DNA of 64,000 bases from NCBI RefSeq assembly GCF_029774175.1, contig NZ_CP103834.1:878501-942500 (forward strand), written 5' to 3'. The notes below the pieces were generated by a model. The model did no database searches, was not told where the DNA came from, and worked only from the letters and a program-made list of their open reading frames with translations. The translations under genes and the position numbers were made by a program. Origin of the DNA: Actinobacillus genomosp. 1 (GTDB taxonomy: Bacteria > Pseudomonadota > Gammaproteobacteria > Enterobacterales > Pasteurellaceae). This document shows positions 1-9,177 of the stretch, piece after piece (within the stretch, counting starts at the first letter, position 1; each line of letters opens with the position of its first letter).

Positions 1-137
1 TCCGTACGAGCTTGGTCTAATAATTGGTCAATAATATATTGAGCACGCTCAACACCTTCTACACGGATTAAAGAATCTAATGACTCTAACCATTCTTTGG
101 TTTCGAATGGATCTACGTCTCTTTCGATCTCTGACAT
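1..137 (-). CDS. aceE: Pyruvate dehydrogenase E1 component, N-terminal part (cut by window edge)
   Basis: Only the first 45 codons are in the window. The translation begins MSEIERDVDPFETKEW and continues with VEGVERAQYIIDQLL, which matches the start of the homodimeric E1 subunit of the pyruvate dehydrogenase complex (E. coli AceE has DVDPIETRDW and EGVERAQYLIDQLL). E1 decarboxylates pyruvate with thiamine diphosphate and passes the acetyl group to the E2 lipoyl domain. The ATG at 137 is preceded by an AAGGA ribosome site about 6 bases upstream. The promoter must lie in the 350-bp gap before pyrD. Confidence 0.93.
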   Translation of the reverse strand, partial: MSEIERDVDPFETKEWLESLDSLIRVEGVERAQYIIDQLLDQART

Positions 138-491
138 AGGTTTTCCTTATTTTGATTTAATGATGAATGATAAGTTAAGTAGATTAAACTTATCGATTGA
201 TGAAATTATAGACGTCCAATCGGCAGGAATGACATAAAACATACGGAAAGTTTACCAAAATGTAAAACTTACAACCTAGCCAACCGAATATCTTACTACT
301 ATCTCATTGATTTTAAACACCTTTTACTTACTTATCAAAAATGTTTAAAATTTGTAGATAAATTTGTAACACAAGATAACAAAATTGCTCTGTTTTGTCC
401 ATTTTTTTGACCTGAGTCAATAACAAAGGAATAGTCTATTAAAACAGCCATTTTATTTCACAAAAACAATTAAAAATTTAACCGCTTCCCT
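138..491. other. Intergenic region between aceE and pyrD
   Basis: This 354-bp AT-rich gap separates the 5' end of aceE from the 3' end of pyrD, both on the minus strand. It should hold the aceE promoter. The one clear symmetrical element is the FNR-like palindrome listed separately at 407-420. I see no open reading frame of note and no RNA gene. A USS-like core (AACCGCTT) lies at the pyrD end near 481. Confidence 0.6.
407..420. promoter_or_regulatory. FNR/CRP-like palindrome upstream of aceE
   Basis: TTGAC-CTGA-GTCAA is a perfect 5+5 inverted repeat with a 4-base spacer, the geometry of an FNR site (TTGAT-N4-ATCAA) with one symmetric change per arm. Oxygen-responsive control of aceE is known in enterobacteria. 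It sits about 270 bp before the aceE start, which is far, so its role is inferred. Confidence 0.35.
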
Positions 492-1499
492 TTAACGAAC
501 CTGGATGCGCTTTGCAAGACTCTGAATTAGTGCGGGTCCTTGATAAATCATTGCCGAATAAACCTGTAGCAAACTTGCGCCGGCATTAATCTTTTCTTGA
601 CCGGACTCAACGGAATGAATACCACCGCTACCGATAATAGGTAATGAACCGTTTAACTCTTTTGCTAATGTGCTAATCAAGCGCGTACTCAGCATATTCA
701 ACGGTTTGCCGCTTAAGCCGCCCTGTTGTTCCGCATTCTTTAAACCTTGTACGGGCTCTCGAGAAAGTGTGGTATTGCCTGCAATTACCCCATCAATCTT
801 ATGCCGCACTAAACTATCCGCTACCGAAGCGATTTCTTCATCGGTTAAATCCGGTGCGATTTTTAACACAAGCGGTTTATATTGATTAAATTTTTCCGAC
901 AAAATCCCTTGCTCGTTTTTCAACGCTCGTAGCAAGTCATCTAACGCTTCGCCATACTGCAAGGTACGTAAATTTTTAGTATTAGGCGAAGAAATATTAA
1001 CCGTAATATAGTCTGCGTGTTCATATACCTTACGTAAACAAATTTGGTAATCGTCTAATGCCTTTTCTATCGGTGTTACCGCATTCTTACCGATATTAAT
1101 ACCGATTATGCCATCGTATTTTGCCTTTTTAACATTCTCAACCAGCACATCAACGCCTAAATTATTAAAACCGTTACGGTTAATAATGCCCTCCGCTTCC
1201 AAAACACGGAACTGGCGTGGTTTAGGATTCCCGTCTTGTGCAACAGGCGTAACCGTACCGACTTCAATAAATCCGAACCCAAGTTTACCAAAGCCGTCTA
1301 TCGCTTCACCGTTTTTATCCGCACCGGCTGCTAAACCGATTGGATTTTTAAATTGTAATCCCATAACTTCGACGGGATTTAACGGCATAGGCAAAACATT
1401 AATCGGTAACTTTCCGACTAATTTGAGTGCTTGAATAGAAAAGTTATGTGCGGTTTCGGCATCCATTGAAAAAAGACATTTACGAATCAGAGAATACAT
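492..1499 (-). CDS. pyrD: Dihydroorotate dehydrogenase (quinone), class 2
   Basis: The 335-aa protein oxidises dihydroorotate to orotate and passes electrons to membrane quinones, the fourth step of pyrimidine synthesis. Its length fits class 2 enzymes (336 aa in E. coli). An N-terminal amphipathic segment (about residues 1-40) is expected to bind the membrane. Visible FMN and substrate motifs include GLAAGADKNGEAIDGFGKLGFG near residue 55, NISSPNT near 168 and IGSGGI near 290. The serine in the NISSPNT segment is the class 2 catalytic base position. It lies alone between aceE and the prs terminator. Confidence 0.97.
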   Translation of the reverse strand: MYSLIRKCLFSMDAETAHNFSIQALKLVGKLPINVLPMPLNPVEVMGLQFKNPIGLAAGADKNGEAIDGFGKLGFGFIEVGTVTPVAQDGNPKPRQFRVLEAEGIINRNGFNNLGVDVLVENVKKAKYDGIIGINIGKNAVTPIEKALDDYQICLRKVYEHADYITVNISSPNTKNLRTLQYGEALDDLLRALKNEQGILSEKFNQYKPLVLKIAPDLTDEEIASVADSLVRHKIDGVIAGNTTLSREPVQGLKNAEQQGGLSGKPLNMLSTRLISTLAKELNGSLPIIGSGGIHSVESGQEKINAGASLLQVYSAMIYQGPALIQSLAKRIQVR

Positions 1500-1540
1500 G
1501 ATGAACTCTTGGATTATATTTAGAAAGAAATAGATAAATT

Positions 1541-1565
1541 AAGGGCGGGTATCAAACCCGCCCTT
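1541..1565 (-). terminator. Hairpin terminator after prs
   Basis: AAGGGCGGGT and ACCCGCCCTT form a perfect 10-bp, GC-rich stem with a 5-base loop, starting 8 bases past the prs stop codon. On the minus strand it is followed by an A/T-rich run, so it probably ends the lolB-ispE-prs transcript. Confidence 0.8.
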
Positions 1566-1573
1566 ACTGGATA

Positions 1574-2524
1574 TTAAGCGTCGAACATTGCGGAAATCGA
1601 CTCTTCGTTACTAATACGACGAATAGCCTCCGCTAACATACTTGATAATGTTAATACGCGAACTTTATTTAATGCTTTGATTTCATCCGACAACGGAATA
1701 GTATCGGTTACTACCACTTCATCTAACGCAGGATTCGCTAAATTACTTGCCGCCGTACCGGAGAATACCGCGTGTGTTGCGTAAGCGAATACACGACGAG
1801 CACCGCGTTCTTTTAACGCTTCAGCCGCTTTGACTAACGTACCGCCGGTGTCGATCATATCATCCACTAAGATACAATCACGGTCGGTCACATCACCTAT
1901 AATATGCATAACTTGCGATACGTTTGCTTTCGGACGACGTTTATCGATAATCGCCATATCTGTATCGTTTAATAATTTAGCTACCGCACGAGCGCGAACA
2001 ACACCGCCGATATCCGGAGAAACCACGATAGGATTTACTAAATCCGCTTTTTTCAGAATATCGTCAATTAATACCGGAGAACCGAAGACGTTATCTACCG
2101 GTACGTCAAAGAAACCTTGAATTTGCTCTGCGTGTAAATCGCAAGTTAAAACGCGATCCACACCCACACTAGAAAGGAAATCCGCCACGACTTTCGCTGT
2201 AATAGGTACACGTGCAGAACGTACTCGACGGTCTTGACGCGCGTAACCGAAGTAAGGAATTACCGCAGTAATACGACCGGCCGACGCACGACGTAACGCA
2301 TCAACCATAACAATCAATTCCATAAGGTTATCGTTGGTCGGCGCACAAGTTGATTGCACGATAAAAATATCGCCGCCACGTACATTTTCATTAATTTGAA
2401 CTTGGATCTCACCGTCACTAAAACGACCGACGGTCGCATCTCCAAGAGTAGTATAAAGACGTTCTGCAATACGTTTTGCAAGTTCAGGCGTTGCATTACC
2501 TGCAAACAGTTTAATATCTGGCAT
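1574..2524 (-). CDS. prs: Ribose-phosphate pyrophosphokinase (PRPP synthase)
   Basis: The 316-aa enzyme transfers pyrophosphate from ATP to ribose 5-phosphate, giving PRPP for purine, pyrimidine, histidine, tryptophan and NAD synthesis. The start MPDIKLFAGNATPELAKRIA and the flexible-loop motif YARQDRR (near residue 98) are typical. The PRPP-binding motif is the VDDMIDTGGT segment near residue 220. Length equals the class I family norm of about 315. It is last in a lolB-ispE-prs cluster, 11 bp after ispE, and ends at a strong hairpin. Confidence 0.98.
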   Translation of the reverse strand: MPDIKLFAGNATPELAKRIAERLYTTLGDATVGRFSDGEIQVQINENVRGGDIFIVQSTCAPTNDNLMELIVMVDALRRASAGRITAVIPYFGYARQDRRVRSARVPITAKVVADFLSSVGVDRVLTCDLHAEQIQGFFDVPVDNVFGSPVLIDDILKKADLVNPIVVSPDIGGVVRARAVAKLLNDTDMAIIDKRRPKANVSQVMHIIGDVTDRDCILVDDMIDTGGTLVKAAEALKERGARRVFAYATHAVFSGTAASNLANPALDEVVVTDTIPLSDEIKALNKVRVLTLSSMLAEAIRRISNEESISAMFDA

Positions 2525-2535
2525 TGGAATTAATC

Positions 2536-3393
2536 CTATTGTGGGAAAGTAGTTAAATTGAGCATTTGATGTAAAGGAGAGCGATTTTGTCCTTTGGCAA
2601 CAAAACCAAAAATATCTTTCGGTTTATATGCAAATACAGCTTTTGCTTCCGCTTCACTCTCAAATTCGGCGAAAATACAAGCACCTGTGCCCGTTAGCCG
2701 AAACGGTGCATATTGTAACAATTCTGCAATAAGATCTTCAACCTCGAAATAATGATCTCGCACAACTTTTTCGCAATCGTTTGTCCATTCTTCCGATAAA
2801 AGCTGCTCCAATGTTCTTTTAGGTGTATTTCTCGGTAAATTCGGGTCTTGGAAAACCGCTGCGGTAGAAATGGAAACATTCGGTTTTAATACCACATACC
2901 ACGATTCTCTCGGCCGGCAAGGTACTAATTTTTCACCGACCCCTTCGGCAAATGCGGCAAAACCTCGTACAAAAATCGGTACGTCCGCTCCCAAACTTAA
3001 GCCTAATTCGGCAAGTTTTTCCAAGCTTAATCCGGTTTGCCAGAAATGATTCAAGCCGACTAAAACGGTAGCGGCATTCGACGATCCGCCACCAACACCG
3101 CCGCCCATCGGTAAACGTTTAGTCACACCGATTTTCGCTCCTTTTGTACAAGCGGTATGATTTTGCAATAATTTTGCCGCACGATAAATCAGGTTTTGTT
3201 CCTTGGTTACTCCATCAATTTCATTTAACAATTCAATTTCACCGCTTTCATTCACTTCAAACGAAATTTCGTCGCCGAAATCTAAAAACTGAAATAAGGT
3301 CTGTAATTCGTGGTAACCGTCCGCCCGTTTATTGGTGATATAAAGAAATAGGTTTAACTTAGCCGGACTAGGTAAAACAATTTTTTCCGCCAT
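2536..3393 (-). CDS. ispE: 4-diphosphocytidyl-2-C-methyl-D-erythritol kinase
   Basis: The 285-aa GHMP-family kinase phosphorylates CDP-methylerythritol in the non-mevalonate isoprenoid pathway. The N-terminal PSPAKLNLFLYI motif (residues 9-20) and the glycine-rich ATP loop PMGGGVGGGSSNAA near residue 95 are diagnostic. The C-terminal GTGACIFAEF segment is the third GHMP motif. It lies between lolB (9 bp gap) and prs (11 bp gap), the usual gammaproteobacterial order, so the three genes are probably co-transcribed. Confidence 0.97.
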   Translation of the reverse strand: MAEKIVLPSPAKLNLFLYITNKRADGYHELQTLFQFLDFGDEISFEVNESGEIELLNEIDGVTKEQNLIYRAAKLLQNHTACTKGAKIGVTKRLPMGGGVGGGSSNAATVLVGLNHFWQTGLSLEKLAELGLSLGADVPIFVRGFAAFAEGVGEKLVPCRPRESWYVVLKPNVSISTAAVFQDPNLPRNTPKRTLEQLLSEEWTNDCEKVVRDHYFEVEDLIAELLQYAPFRLTGTGACIFAEFESEAEAKAVFAYKPKDIFGFVAKGQNRSPLHQMLNLTTFPQ

Positions 3394-3402
3394 TTTTACC
3401 GC

Positions 3403-4035
3403 CTAAAACGCCCATTGATCCACGCGAATTTTTAATGTCTGAGATCCATTTTCCAACACGATCAATTTCGGCAAATTCGGCTGGCGATCTTCATGATATT
3501 GTACATAACTCGCTTTCCACACTTCGCCATTAATGTTATAGCTAAATTGTGAAAGTTGGCGTTTGTCGTTTACGATGTAATTACCGTCTTTTTCCGGTTG
3601 TCCTTTCAGCCAATAGGCGAATTGGTCAATCGGAAATGCGACACCGATAATTTCTTTCATCAAACTGTCCATATCGCGATCCGAACGAGAATTACCTTCG
3701 CTGTCCGAAATGGTTAAGCCTCGCACATTACGATGTAATTTTAATGATTTACTGGATAAATTAGAGGAAAGTTCCAAACCGAAATTAGCCGGCGTACGGT
3801 ATTGCCAATCGAAATGAGAAGAAAAACGTTCTTCCGGGGAAATATAACCGATTTGCCCTTTAGCCGAATAACCTTGGATTTTCGCCAATTGTTGTAAATG
3901 TTGCTGCCATTGCGCATCATGATGCGGAATTTGTACGCTAGGTTGTTGTACTTCAGTCGGTTCGTTTAATACCGATTGGCACCCAGCAAGGAAAAATAAG
4001 GTTGAAAGTGAGAGAATTTTAGTGAATTTTTTCAT
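3403..4035 (-). CDS. lolB: Outer-membrane lipoprotein receptor LolB
   Basis: The 210-aa lipoprotein is the outer-membrane end of the Lol pathway: it takes lipoproteins from periplasmic LolA and inserts them into the outer membrane. The signal peptide MKKFTKILSLSTLFFLAGC ends in a clean lipobox (LAGC). A longer reading starting 18 bases upstream is open, but the ATG at 4035 has an AGGA site at proper distance and gives a standard signal peptide. The segment YSAKGQIGYISPEERFS resembles the conserved LolB N-terminal region. It is first of the lolB-ispE-prs cluster. Confidence 0.93.
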   Translation of the reverse strand: MKKFTKILSLSTLFFLAGCQSVLNEPTEVQQPSVQIPHHDAQWQQHLQQLAKIQGYSAKGQIGYISPEERFSSHFDWQYRTPANFGLELSSNLSSKSLKLHRNVRGLTISDSEGNSRSDRDMDSLMKEIIGVAFPIDQFAYWLKGQPEKDGNYIVNDKRQLSQFSYNINGEVWKASYVQYHEDRQPNLPKLIVLENGSQTLKIRVDQWAF

Positions 4036-4051
4036 GGATTTCCTGCTTTGC

Positions 4052-4105
4052 AAGCGGTTGGATTTCTAAAAACTTTTGCAAAGTTTAACGGAAATCAGAC
4101 CGCTT
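4052..4105. repeat. Inverted pair of uptake signal sequences between lolB and msbA
   Basis: AAGCGGTTGGATTT and AAATCAGACCGCTT match as an inverted repeat at 12 of 14 positions, with a 26-base loop. The right arm overlaps an exact USS (GACCGCTTGT, 4098-4107). Such pairs can act as terminators and as DNA uptake sites in Pasteurellaceae. Confidence 0.65.
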
Positions 4106-4119
4106 GTCTTCAAAGAAAA

Positions 4120-4138
4120 AGGCACCTTATCGGTGCCT
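4120..4138 (-). terminator. Hairpin terminator after msbA
   Basis: AGGCACC and GGTGCCT form a 7-bp stem with a 5-base loop. On the minus strand it is followed by CTTTTTCTTTG. It lies 26 bp past the msbA stop. Confidence 0.8.
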
Positions 4139-4163
4139 GCAATAAAATAGCCGTCAAATAAAA

Positions 4164-5912
4164 TTATTGTCCGAATTGCAAACTATGCAATTGTTTATAA
4201 GCACCGTTTTTAGCCAGTAATTCGCTATGCGAGCCTCTTTCAATAATTTCACCGTGATCTACAACGAGAATCTCATCCGCTTTTTCAATCGTGGATAAAC
4301 GATGAGCGATCACTAAAACCGTTTTATCTTTTTGTAACTCTGCTAATGCCGATTGAATCGCTCGCTCGGATTCGGTATCCAAGGCGGATGTCGCTTCATC
4401 CAAGACTAATACCGGCGAATTACGTAATAATGCACGCGCAATGGCTAAACGCTGGCGCTGACCGCCGGATAAACTTGCCCCGTTTTCACCGATTACCGTA
4501 TCAAAACCGTTTTCCAGTTTTTCGATAAATTCCAACGCATGAGCCGCTCTCGCCGCTTCAACAATTTGCTCTCGGCTATATTTATCCGTAGCGGCGTAAG
4601 CAATATTATTGGCTATCGAATCATTAAACAAATGTACCTGCTGTGAAACAACCGAACATTGCTGACGAAGATTTGCCAAGGTGTAATCGTTAATATTAAC
4701 GCCGTCTAATAAAATCTCGCCTTGATCGATATCGTAGAAACGGGTAAGCAAATTTGCAATCGTGGATTTACCCGATCCGGAACGTCCGACTAACGCAACG
4801 GTTTTACCTTGCGGAATACGGAACGAGATATTATTTAATGCTCGTTCGTCTTTGCCTTCATAACTGAATACGACATGATTAAATTCCACATCACCTTTTA
4901 CACGTTCAACTTCACGTTTTCCAAAATCTTTTTCGGTTTCAAGATCTAAAAACTCGAATAAAGTTTGGCACGCCGCCATACCGCGTTGAAATTGAGAGTT
5001 TACGTTAGTTAGTGATTTTAACGGACGTAACATCGCCATCATGGAAGAAAATACTACGGTAAACGAACCGGCGGTTAAATTTTCACTCATTACTTCCGGA
5101 AAAGTTGCCACATAAAGTACCGCCGATAATGCGAATGAAGCGATTAATTGTACCACACCGTCCGAAATACCGTCCGCTGAAACGATTTTCATCCCTTTAC
5201 GACGCATATCGTTGCTGACACGCTCAAAACGCTCTTTTTCAACTTTTTGTCCGCCGAACGAAAGTACGACTTTATGCCCTTTAAGCATTTGTTCGGTGGT
5301 CACGGTCAATTCGCCCATAGAACTCTGAATATTACGGCTTAAAGTACGAAAACGTTTTGAAACGATACCGATTAATACGCCGATAATCGGCGCCATCACA
5401 AACAAGACTAATGACAGCTGCCAACTGGTATAAATCATGACCACAAATAATGAAACTAAATATGCACCTTCTCGCACAATGGTGACCAATGCATGAGAAG
5501 ATGAAGTCGCCACCATTTCCGTATCATAAGTAACACGAGAAAGTAAACGACCGGTCGGATTTTTATCAAAATAGCTGACCGGCATATACATTAAATGTTG
5601 GAAAATATTACGACGTAATGTCATCACTACATTACCCGATACCCACGCAAGGCTATAGCTGGCAATATAGTTGGTAATCCCTCTCACTAAAATAAAGACG
5701 ACAACCAAGACCGCCATCAATTTTAAAAAGCTGTTATCGGCTTTACCGAAACCGTCATCCAGTAACGGTTTAAGTAAATAAATCAAGCTGGAATCGACTA
5801 AGGCATTTAACACAAGTGCGATAGCTCCGGCAATCAACCCTAATTTATACGGTCGAATCGTCGGAAACAAACGCTTAAACGTTTTAAATGTGGAAAGATC
5901 TTTTTCTTGCAT
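4164..5912 (-). CDS. msbA: Lipid A export ATP-binding/permease protein MsbA
   Basis: The 582-aa ABC half-transporter works as a homodimer, flipping core-lipid A from the inner to the outer leaflet of the inner membrane. An exporter-type six-helix membrane domain spans residues 1-330. The ATPase domain has Walker A GRSGSGKST, the signature LSGGQRQRLAIARALL, and Walker B VLVLDEATSALD. The start at 5912 gives MQEKDLSTFKTFKRLFP and exactly the 582 aa of E. coli MsbA; a longer open reading to 5963 adds 17 unlikely residues. No lpxK follows directly, unlike in E. coli. Confidence 0.97.
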   Translation of the reverse strand: MQEKDLSTFKTFKRLFPTIRPYKLGLIAGAIALVLNALVDSSLIYLLKPLLDDGFGKADNSFLKLMAVLVVVFILVRGITNYIASYSLAWVSGNVVMTLRRNIFQHLMYMPVSYFDKNPTGRLLSRVTYDTEMVATSSSHALVTIVREGAYLVSLFVVMIYTSWQLSLVLFVMAPIIGVLIGIVSKRFRTLSRNIQSSMGELTVTTEQMLKGHKVVLSFGGQKVEKERFERVSNDMRRKGMKIVSADGISDGVVQLIASFALSAVLYVATFPEVMSENLTAGSFTVVFSSMMAMLRPLKSLTNVNSQFQRGMAACQTLFEFLDLETEKDFGKREVERVKGDVEFNHVVFSYEGKDERALNNISFRIPQGKTVALVGRSGSGKSTIANLLTRFYDIDQGEILLDGVNINDYTLANLRQQCSVVSQQVHLFNDSIANNIAYAATDKYSREQIVEAARAAHALEFIEKLENGFDTVIGENGASLSGGQRQRLAIARALLRNSPVLVLDEATSALDTESERAIQSALAELQKDKTVLVIAHRLSTIEKADEILVVDHGEIIERGSHSELLAKNGAYKQLHSLQFGQ

Positions 5913-6016
5913 AGTGATGTCTTCATTAAAAAAATTGCGCAGATTGTACCTTGAATTACACAATATACCAACTTAAACACGCCGTCTAACACGCTAAAAC
6001 CGATATTAATTGTCGA

Positions 6017-6703
6017 TTAATAAAACAAGTTCAGCACAATTTTAAAGACAAACGGGGCGAGTACCGAAGATAATACGCCGCATAAAACTAATGCTATCGA
6101 ACTGTAACTGCCGGTTTTAATGCTATATTCCATACAGCGTCCCGTACCTAACGCATGAGAAACCGCTCCCATACTTAAGCCGATGGCTCTAACGTTGCGA
6201 ACACCTATCCGATGTAATACGGCAAATCCGAAAACGGAACCGAGTAATCCCGCCACTAAGACGCCTACGGCGGTAATTGCCGAGCTGCCGCCGATTTGAC
6301 CGGCAATCGCAATGGCAATCGGTGTTGAAACCGATTTCGGAACGATAGCGGCTAAAATATCCGGGCTTGCGCCCAATAACAGTGCAAAGCCAATTCCCGT
6401 GAGCATCGTAAAAGACGTTCCAAACGCGACAACTAATGTAATTTGTCGCCATTTTTTACGAATCTGCGGCAGCTGTTCGTAAAAAGGAAGGGCAAGCGCA
6501 ACAACCGATACGCCAAGTAGATTGTTGATCGGGAAATTACCCTGATAATAGTCCGTATAAGGCACTTTACCAATCACAATCACTGCAATAACCAATGTTA
6601 AAGCAATCACAAACGGATTTAAAACCGAAGATTTCAATCGCTGGCTGATACGCTGTCCGAGCAAAAACGCCGCGATAGTTAAGAAAGAATAAAGATAAAT
6701 CAT
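6017..6703 (-). CDS. LrgB/CidB-family membrane protein (YohK-like)
   Basis: The 228-aa hydrophobic protein has about seven membrane segments and the LrgB-family pattern VPKSVSTPIAIAIAGQIGG in its middle, with SHALGTGRCMEYS further on. LrgB works with LrgA; in Gram-positive bacteria the pair modulates autolysis and transport of small metabolites, while in Gram-negatives the role is less clear. The ATG at 6703 follows the upstream gene's stop by 8 bp and has an AGCAGG site. A longer in-frame start at 6733 would overlap the upstream gene and is less likely. The pair with the next gene supports the assignment. Confidence 0.88.
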   Translation of the reverse strand: MIYLYSFLTIAAFLLGQRISQRLKSSVLNPFVIALTLVIAVIVIGKVPYTDYYQGNFPINNLLGVSVVALALPFYEQLPQIRKKWRQITLVVAFGTSFTMLTGIGFALLLGASPDILAAIVPKSVSTPIAIAIAGQIGGSSAITAVGVLVAGLLGSVFGFAVLHRIGVRNVRAIGLSMGAVSHALGTGRCMEYSIKTGSYSSIALVLCGVLSSVLAPFVFKIVLNLFY

Positions 6704-6711
6704 AGTGCCTG

Positions 6712-7071
6712 CTATTTTTGATGAAAAACCCATTGAGCAAATAAGCCGATAGCAATCAAAGAAAGAGATGTACTAAATATATTTGTCAATACGAATGAAG
6801 CTAAATGAGATTCAAGAATATCAATGTGTTCGACAATCTCGGCACAGATAGGGATAAAGAAAATCGTCATGTAACGGGTAAGCGGTCTGGCACTGGGTGT
6901 AACCCATTCAACTTTTACCACACCGATAACTAAGCAGGTAAACAGTAATAACATTCCCCAAATACTATCGGAAATCCCAATCGGAATCAGAATACTAAGC
7001 AACTTTCCGCCATACAACATAGCAAAAAGTAATGCTAAAGAAATCAGCATTCTGACCATACGAACAATCAT
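6712..7071 (-). CDS. LrgA/CidA-family holin-like membrane protein (YohJ-like)
   Basis: The 119-aa protein has four predicted membrane helices and the LrgA-type segment PIGISDSIWGMLLLF. A later segment, FFIPICAEIVEHIDIL, fits the family's FVPAGVG-like region but is diverged. LrgA/CidA proteins resemble phage holins. I chose the ATG at 7071 because GGAGG lies 8 bases before it; the longer frame to 7107 would start inside the USS hairpin. It is translated just before the LrgB partner, 8 bp apart. Confidence 0.87.
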   Translation of the reverse strand: MIVRMVRMLISLALLFAMLYGGKLLSILIPIGISDSIWGMLLLFTCLVIGVVKVEWVTPSARPLTRYMTIFFIPICAEIVEHIDILESHLASFVLTNIFSTSLSLIAIGLFAQWVFHQK

Positions 7072-7090
7072 GTGAGTAGCCTCCAAAACA

Positions 7091-7132
7091 AGCGGTCGGA
7101 TTTGCAAAAAATTTTACAAATTTAACCGCTTA
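7091..7132. repeat. USS inverted pair between yoaA and the lrgAB-like genes
   Basis: AAGCGGTCGGATTTG is mirrored by CAAATTTAACCGCTT around an A/T-rich centre. The left arm lies in an exact USS (ACAAGCGGTC, 7089-7098). It begins five bases past the yoaA stop, so it could terminate yoaA. Confidence 0.6.
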
Positions 7133-7136
7133 CCTT

Positions 7137-9056
7137 CTAATTTTTTAAGAATCGAATCACTTTGCTTAAATCACGGGTACGTGTCGATGGCGGTAAACTT
7201 TTCAAGAACGTCTTACCGTAATTTCGCATCACTAAACGTGAATCACAAATGATCACCACGCCTCTATCGGTCACATCACGAATTAATCGCCCTACTCCCT
7301 GCTTCAGCGTGATTACCGCTTCCGGAATTTGAATATCGTTAAACGGCTCTCCGCCTTGTAAACGGCAATCTTCCATACGCGCTCTTAGCAACGGCTCATC
7401 CGGCGAGGTAAACGGCAACTTATCAATAATCACCAACGATAAGGCATCGCCTCGTACATCAATCCCTTCCCAAAAACTTTGAGTAGCGACTAACACGCTA
7501 TTCTGTTCCGCTACAAACTTTTCCAATAAGCGAGCTTTACTGGTTTCCCCTTGTAATAACACACTTAATTTGCTGTGTTCACGCAGAAAATCCGCTAAAC
7601 CTCGCATCATAAAATAGGAAGTACATAGCAAAAAGCAGCGACCGTTATTCGCTTCAATCACGGGCATCAACATTTTACCGAGTTCGGTTAAGGTGTGCGA
7701 TTTATTGGTATCCGGTAAATAGCGAGGGACACAAAGTAGCGATTGATTAGCGTAATCAAAAGGACTTTGCAGCACCAATTGTTCCGCATTCTCAATGCCT
7801 AAACGCTGACAAAAGTGATCAAATTTGCCGCCGACCTCTAGCGTTGCTGAAGTAAATACCCAACCAATCTGCTGATTTTTAAGTTGTTCGCCGAATTTAT
7901 CCGCCACGGTTAAAGGCGTGATATGTAAACCGAAAGAACGACCGTTGGCCTCATACCAATAACAATAGCCAACCACCGTAGTATCGCTCAATTTTTTTAA
8001 TTGAACTTTGACTTCTGCTAATCTTTCGAAAATTTTATCGAGCGTTTCCGAACGACCTAGCGATTTTTTAATCACTTCGCTTAAAAAATCAATGTTTTCC
8101 GCCACTTTAGCTAAACCGTCCACGACTTTTTGGTCGTTAAACAACTCTCGTAAATTACCTCGGAGTGTGCCTTCCGCCCCCATTAACAAACGAAAATCTT
8201 GCACCACTTTTTGCAAGTGATCAGCGGCTTTGCCTAACTGAGCGAGATCTTTTAATTCGGTCCGATAAACAATATTGGTATCTTTGCAAATATCGAATAA
8301 CTGGCGAGAACTTAACGATTGACCGAAATATTGACTAGCAATATCCGGTAATTGATGTGCTTCGTCAAAAATGATCAGTTCCGCTTCCGGAATTAACTCA
8401 CCGAAACCGGTTTCTTTGACCGCCATATCGGCACAAAACAGATGATGATTGACCACCACCACATCCGCTTCCATCGCTCGGCGGCGAGCCTGCACTACAT
8501 AGCAATCTTTAAAATGCGGACAATCCGAACCTAAGCAACTTTCTGCGGTACTGACTAACTGCGGTAAAATCGGGCTGTCTTCCGCAATTGTGATACATTC
8601 GCTTAAATCACCGGTTTTCGTACCGGTATGCCATTTGCTGACTTTCGATAAATCCGCTAACACCGATTTATCCCCCAATACGCCCATAGCTACGACTTGA
8701 TCCAAACGTTCTAAGCAGAGGTAATTTGCTCGTCCTTTTAATAAAGCGACTTTACCTTTATATTTCAAGGCTTTCTGAATAGTCGGTAGATCTCGATTAA
8801 ATAATTGATCTTGCAAATTCTTTGAACCGGTCGAAACAATGGTTTTTTTACCGGACAGCAATGCCGGTACTAAATAGGCAAAGGTTTTACCCGTACCGGT
8901 TCCGGCTTCCACGACTGCCGGAGTGGCAAATTTAACCGCTCTTCCGACCGCTTGCGCCATTTCAAGTTGCGCCGCACGAGGGCGGAATCCTTGAATATTG
9001 CTACTTAATAAACCGTCTTCACTGAAAGCGTGGAGAATTTTATCGTCATATTTCAT
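7137..9056 (-). CDS. yoaA: ATP-dependent DNA helicase YoaA (DinG/XPD-like, iron-sulfur)
   Basis: The 639-aa superfamily 2 helicase is close in length to E. coli YoaA (636). It shows Walker A EAGTGTGKT at residues 50-58, a DEAH box (IIFDEAHQLP, near 230) and late motifs FWEGIDVRGD and QGVGRLIRD. Cysteines between Walker A and the DEAH box (YLCLERL, then SCLGSDCPHFKDC) fit the four-cysteine iron-sulfur cluster of XPD-type helicases. YoaA works with the chi subunit of DNA polymerase III at damaged forks. No LexA box was seen upstream. Confidence 0.93.
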   Translation of the reverse strand: MKYDDKILHAFSEDGLLSSNIQGFRPRAAQLEMAQAVGRAVKFATPAVVEAGTGTGKTFAYLVPALLSGKKTIVSTGSKNLQDQLFNRDLPTIQKALKYKGKVALLKGRANYLCLERLDQVVAMGVLGDKSVLADLSKVSKWHTGTKTGDLSECITIAEDSPILPQLVSTAESCLGSDCPHFKDCYVVQARRRAMEADVVVVNHHLFCADMAVKETGFGELIPEAELIIFDEAHQLPDIASQYFGQSLSSRQLFDICKDTNIVYRTELKDLAQLGKAADHLQKVVQDFRLLMGAEGTLRGNLRELFNDQKVVDGLAKVAENIDFLSEVIKKSLGRSETLDKIFERLAEVKVQLKKLSDTTVVGYCYWYEANGRSFGLHITPLTVADKFGEQLKNQQIGWVFTSATLEVGGKFDHFCQRLGIENAEQLVLQSPFDYANQSLLCVPRYLPDTNKSHTLTELGKMLMPVIEANNGRCFLLCTSYFMMRGLADFLREHSKLSVLLQGETSKARLLEKFVAEQNSVLVATQSFWEGIDVRGDALSLVIIDKLPFTSPDEPLLRARMEDCRLQGGEPFNDIQIPEAVITLKQGVGRLIRDVTDRGVVIICDSRLVMRNYGKTFLKSLPPSTRTRDLSKVIRFLKN

Positions 9057-9177
9057 ATTTGTTATTTATTTGTAAATTATTTTCAATGTGTTATATTTTA
9101 GTTATTCCAAACTATTTAAAAGTAAATCTTTTGTGTAAAATGAACTTTTAGATTTCCTGCTCCTTTTAGGATAATAA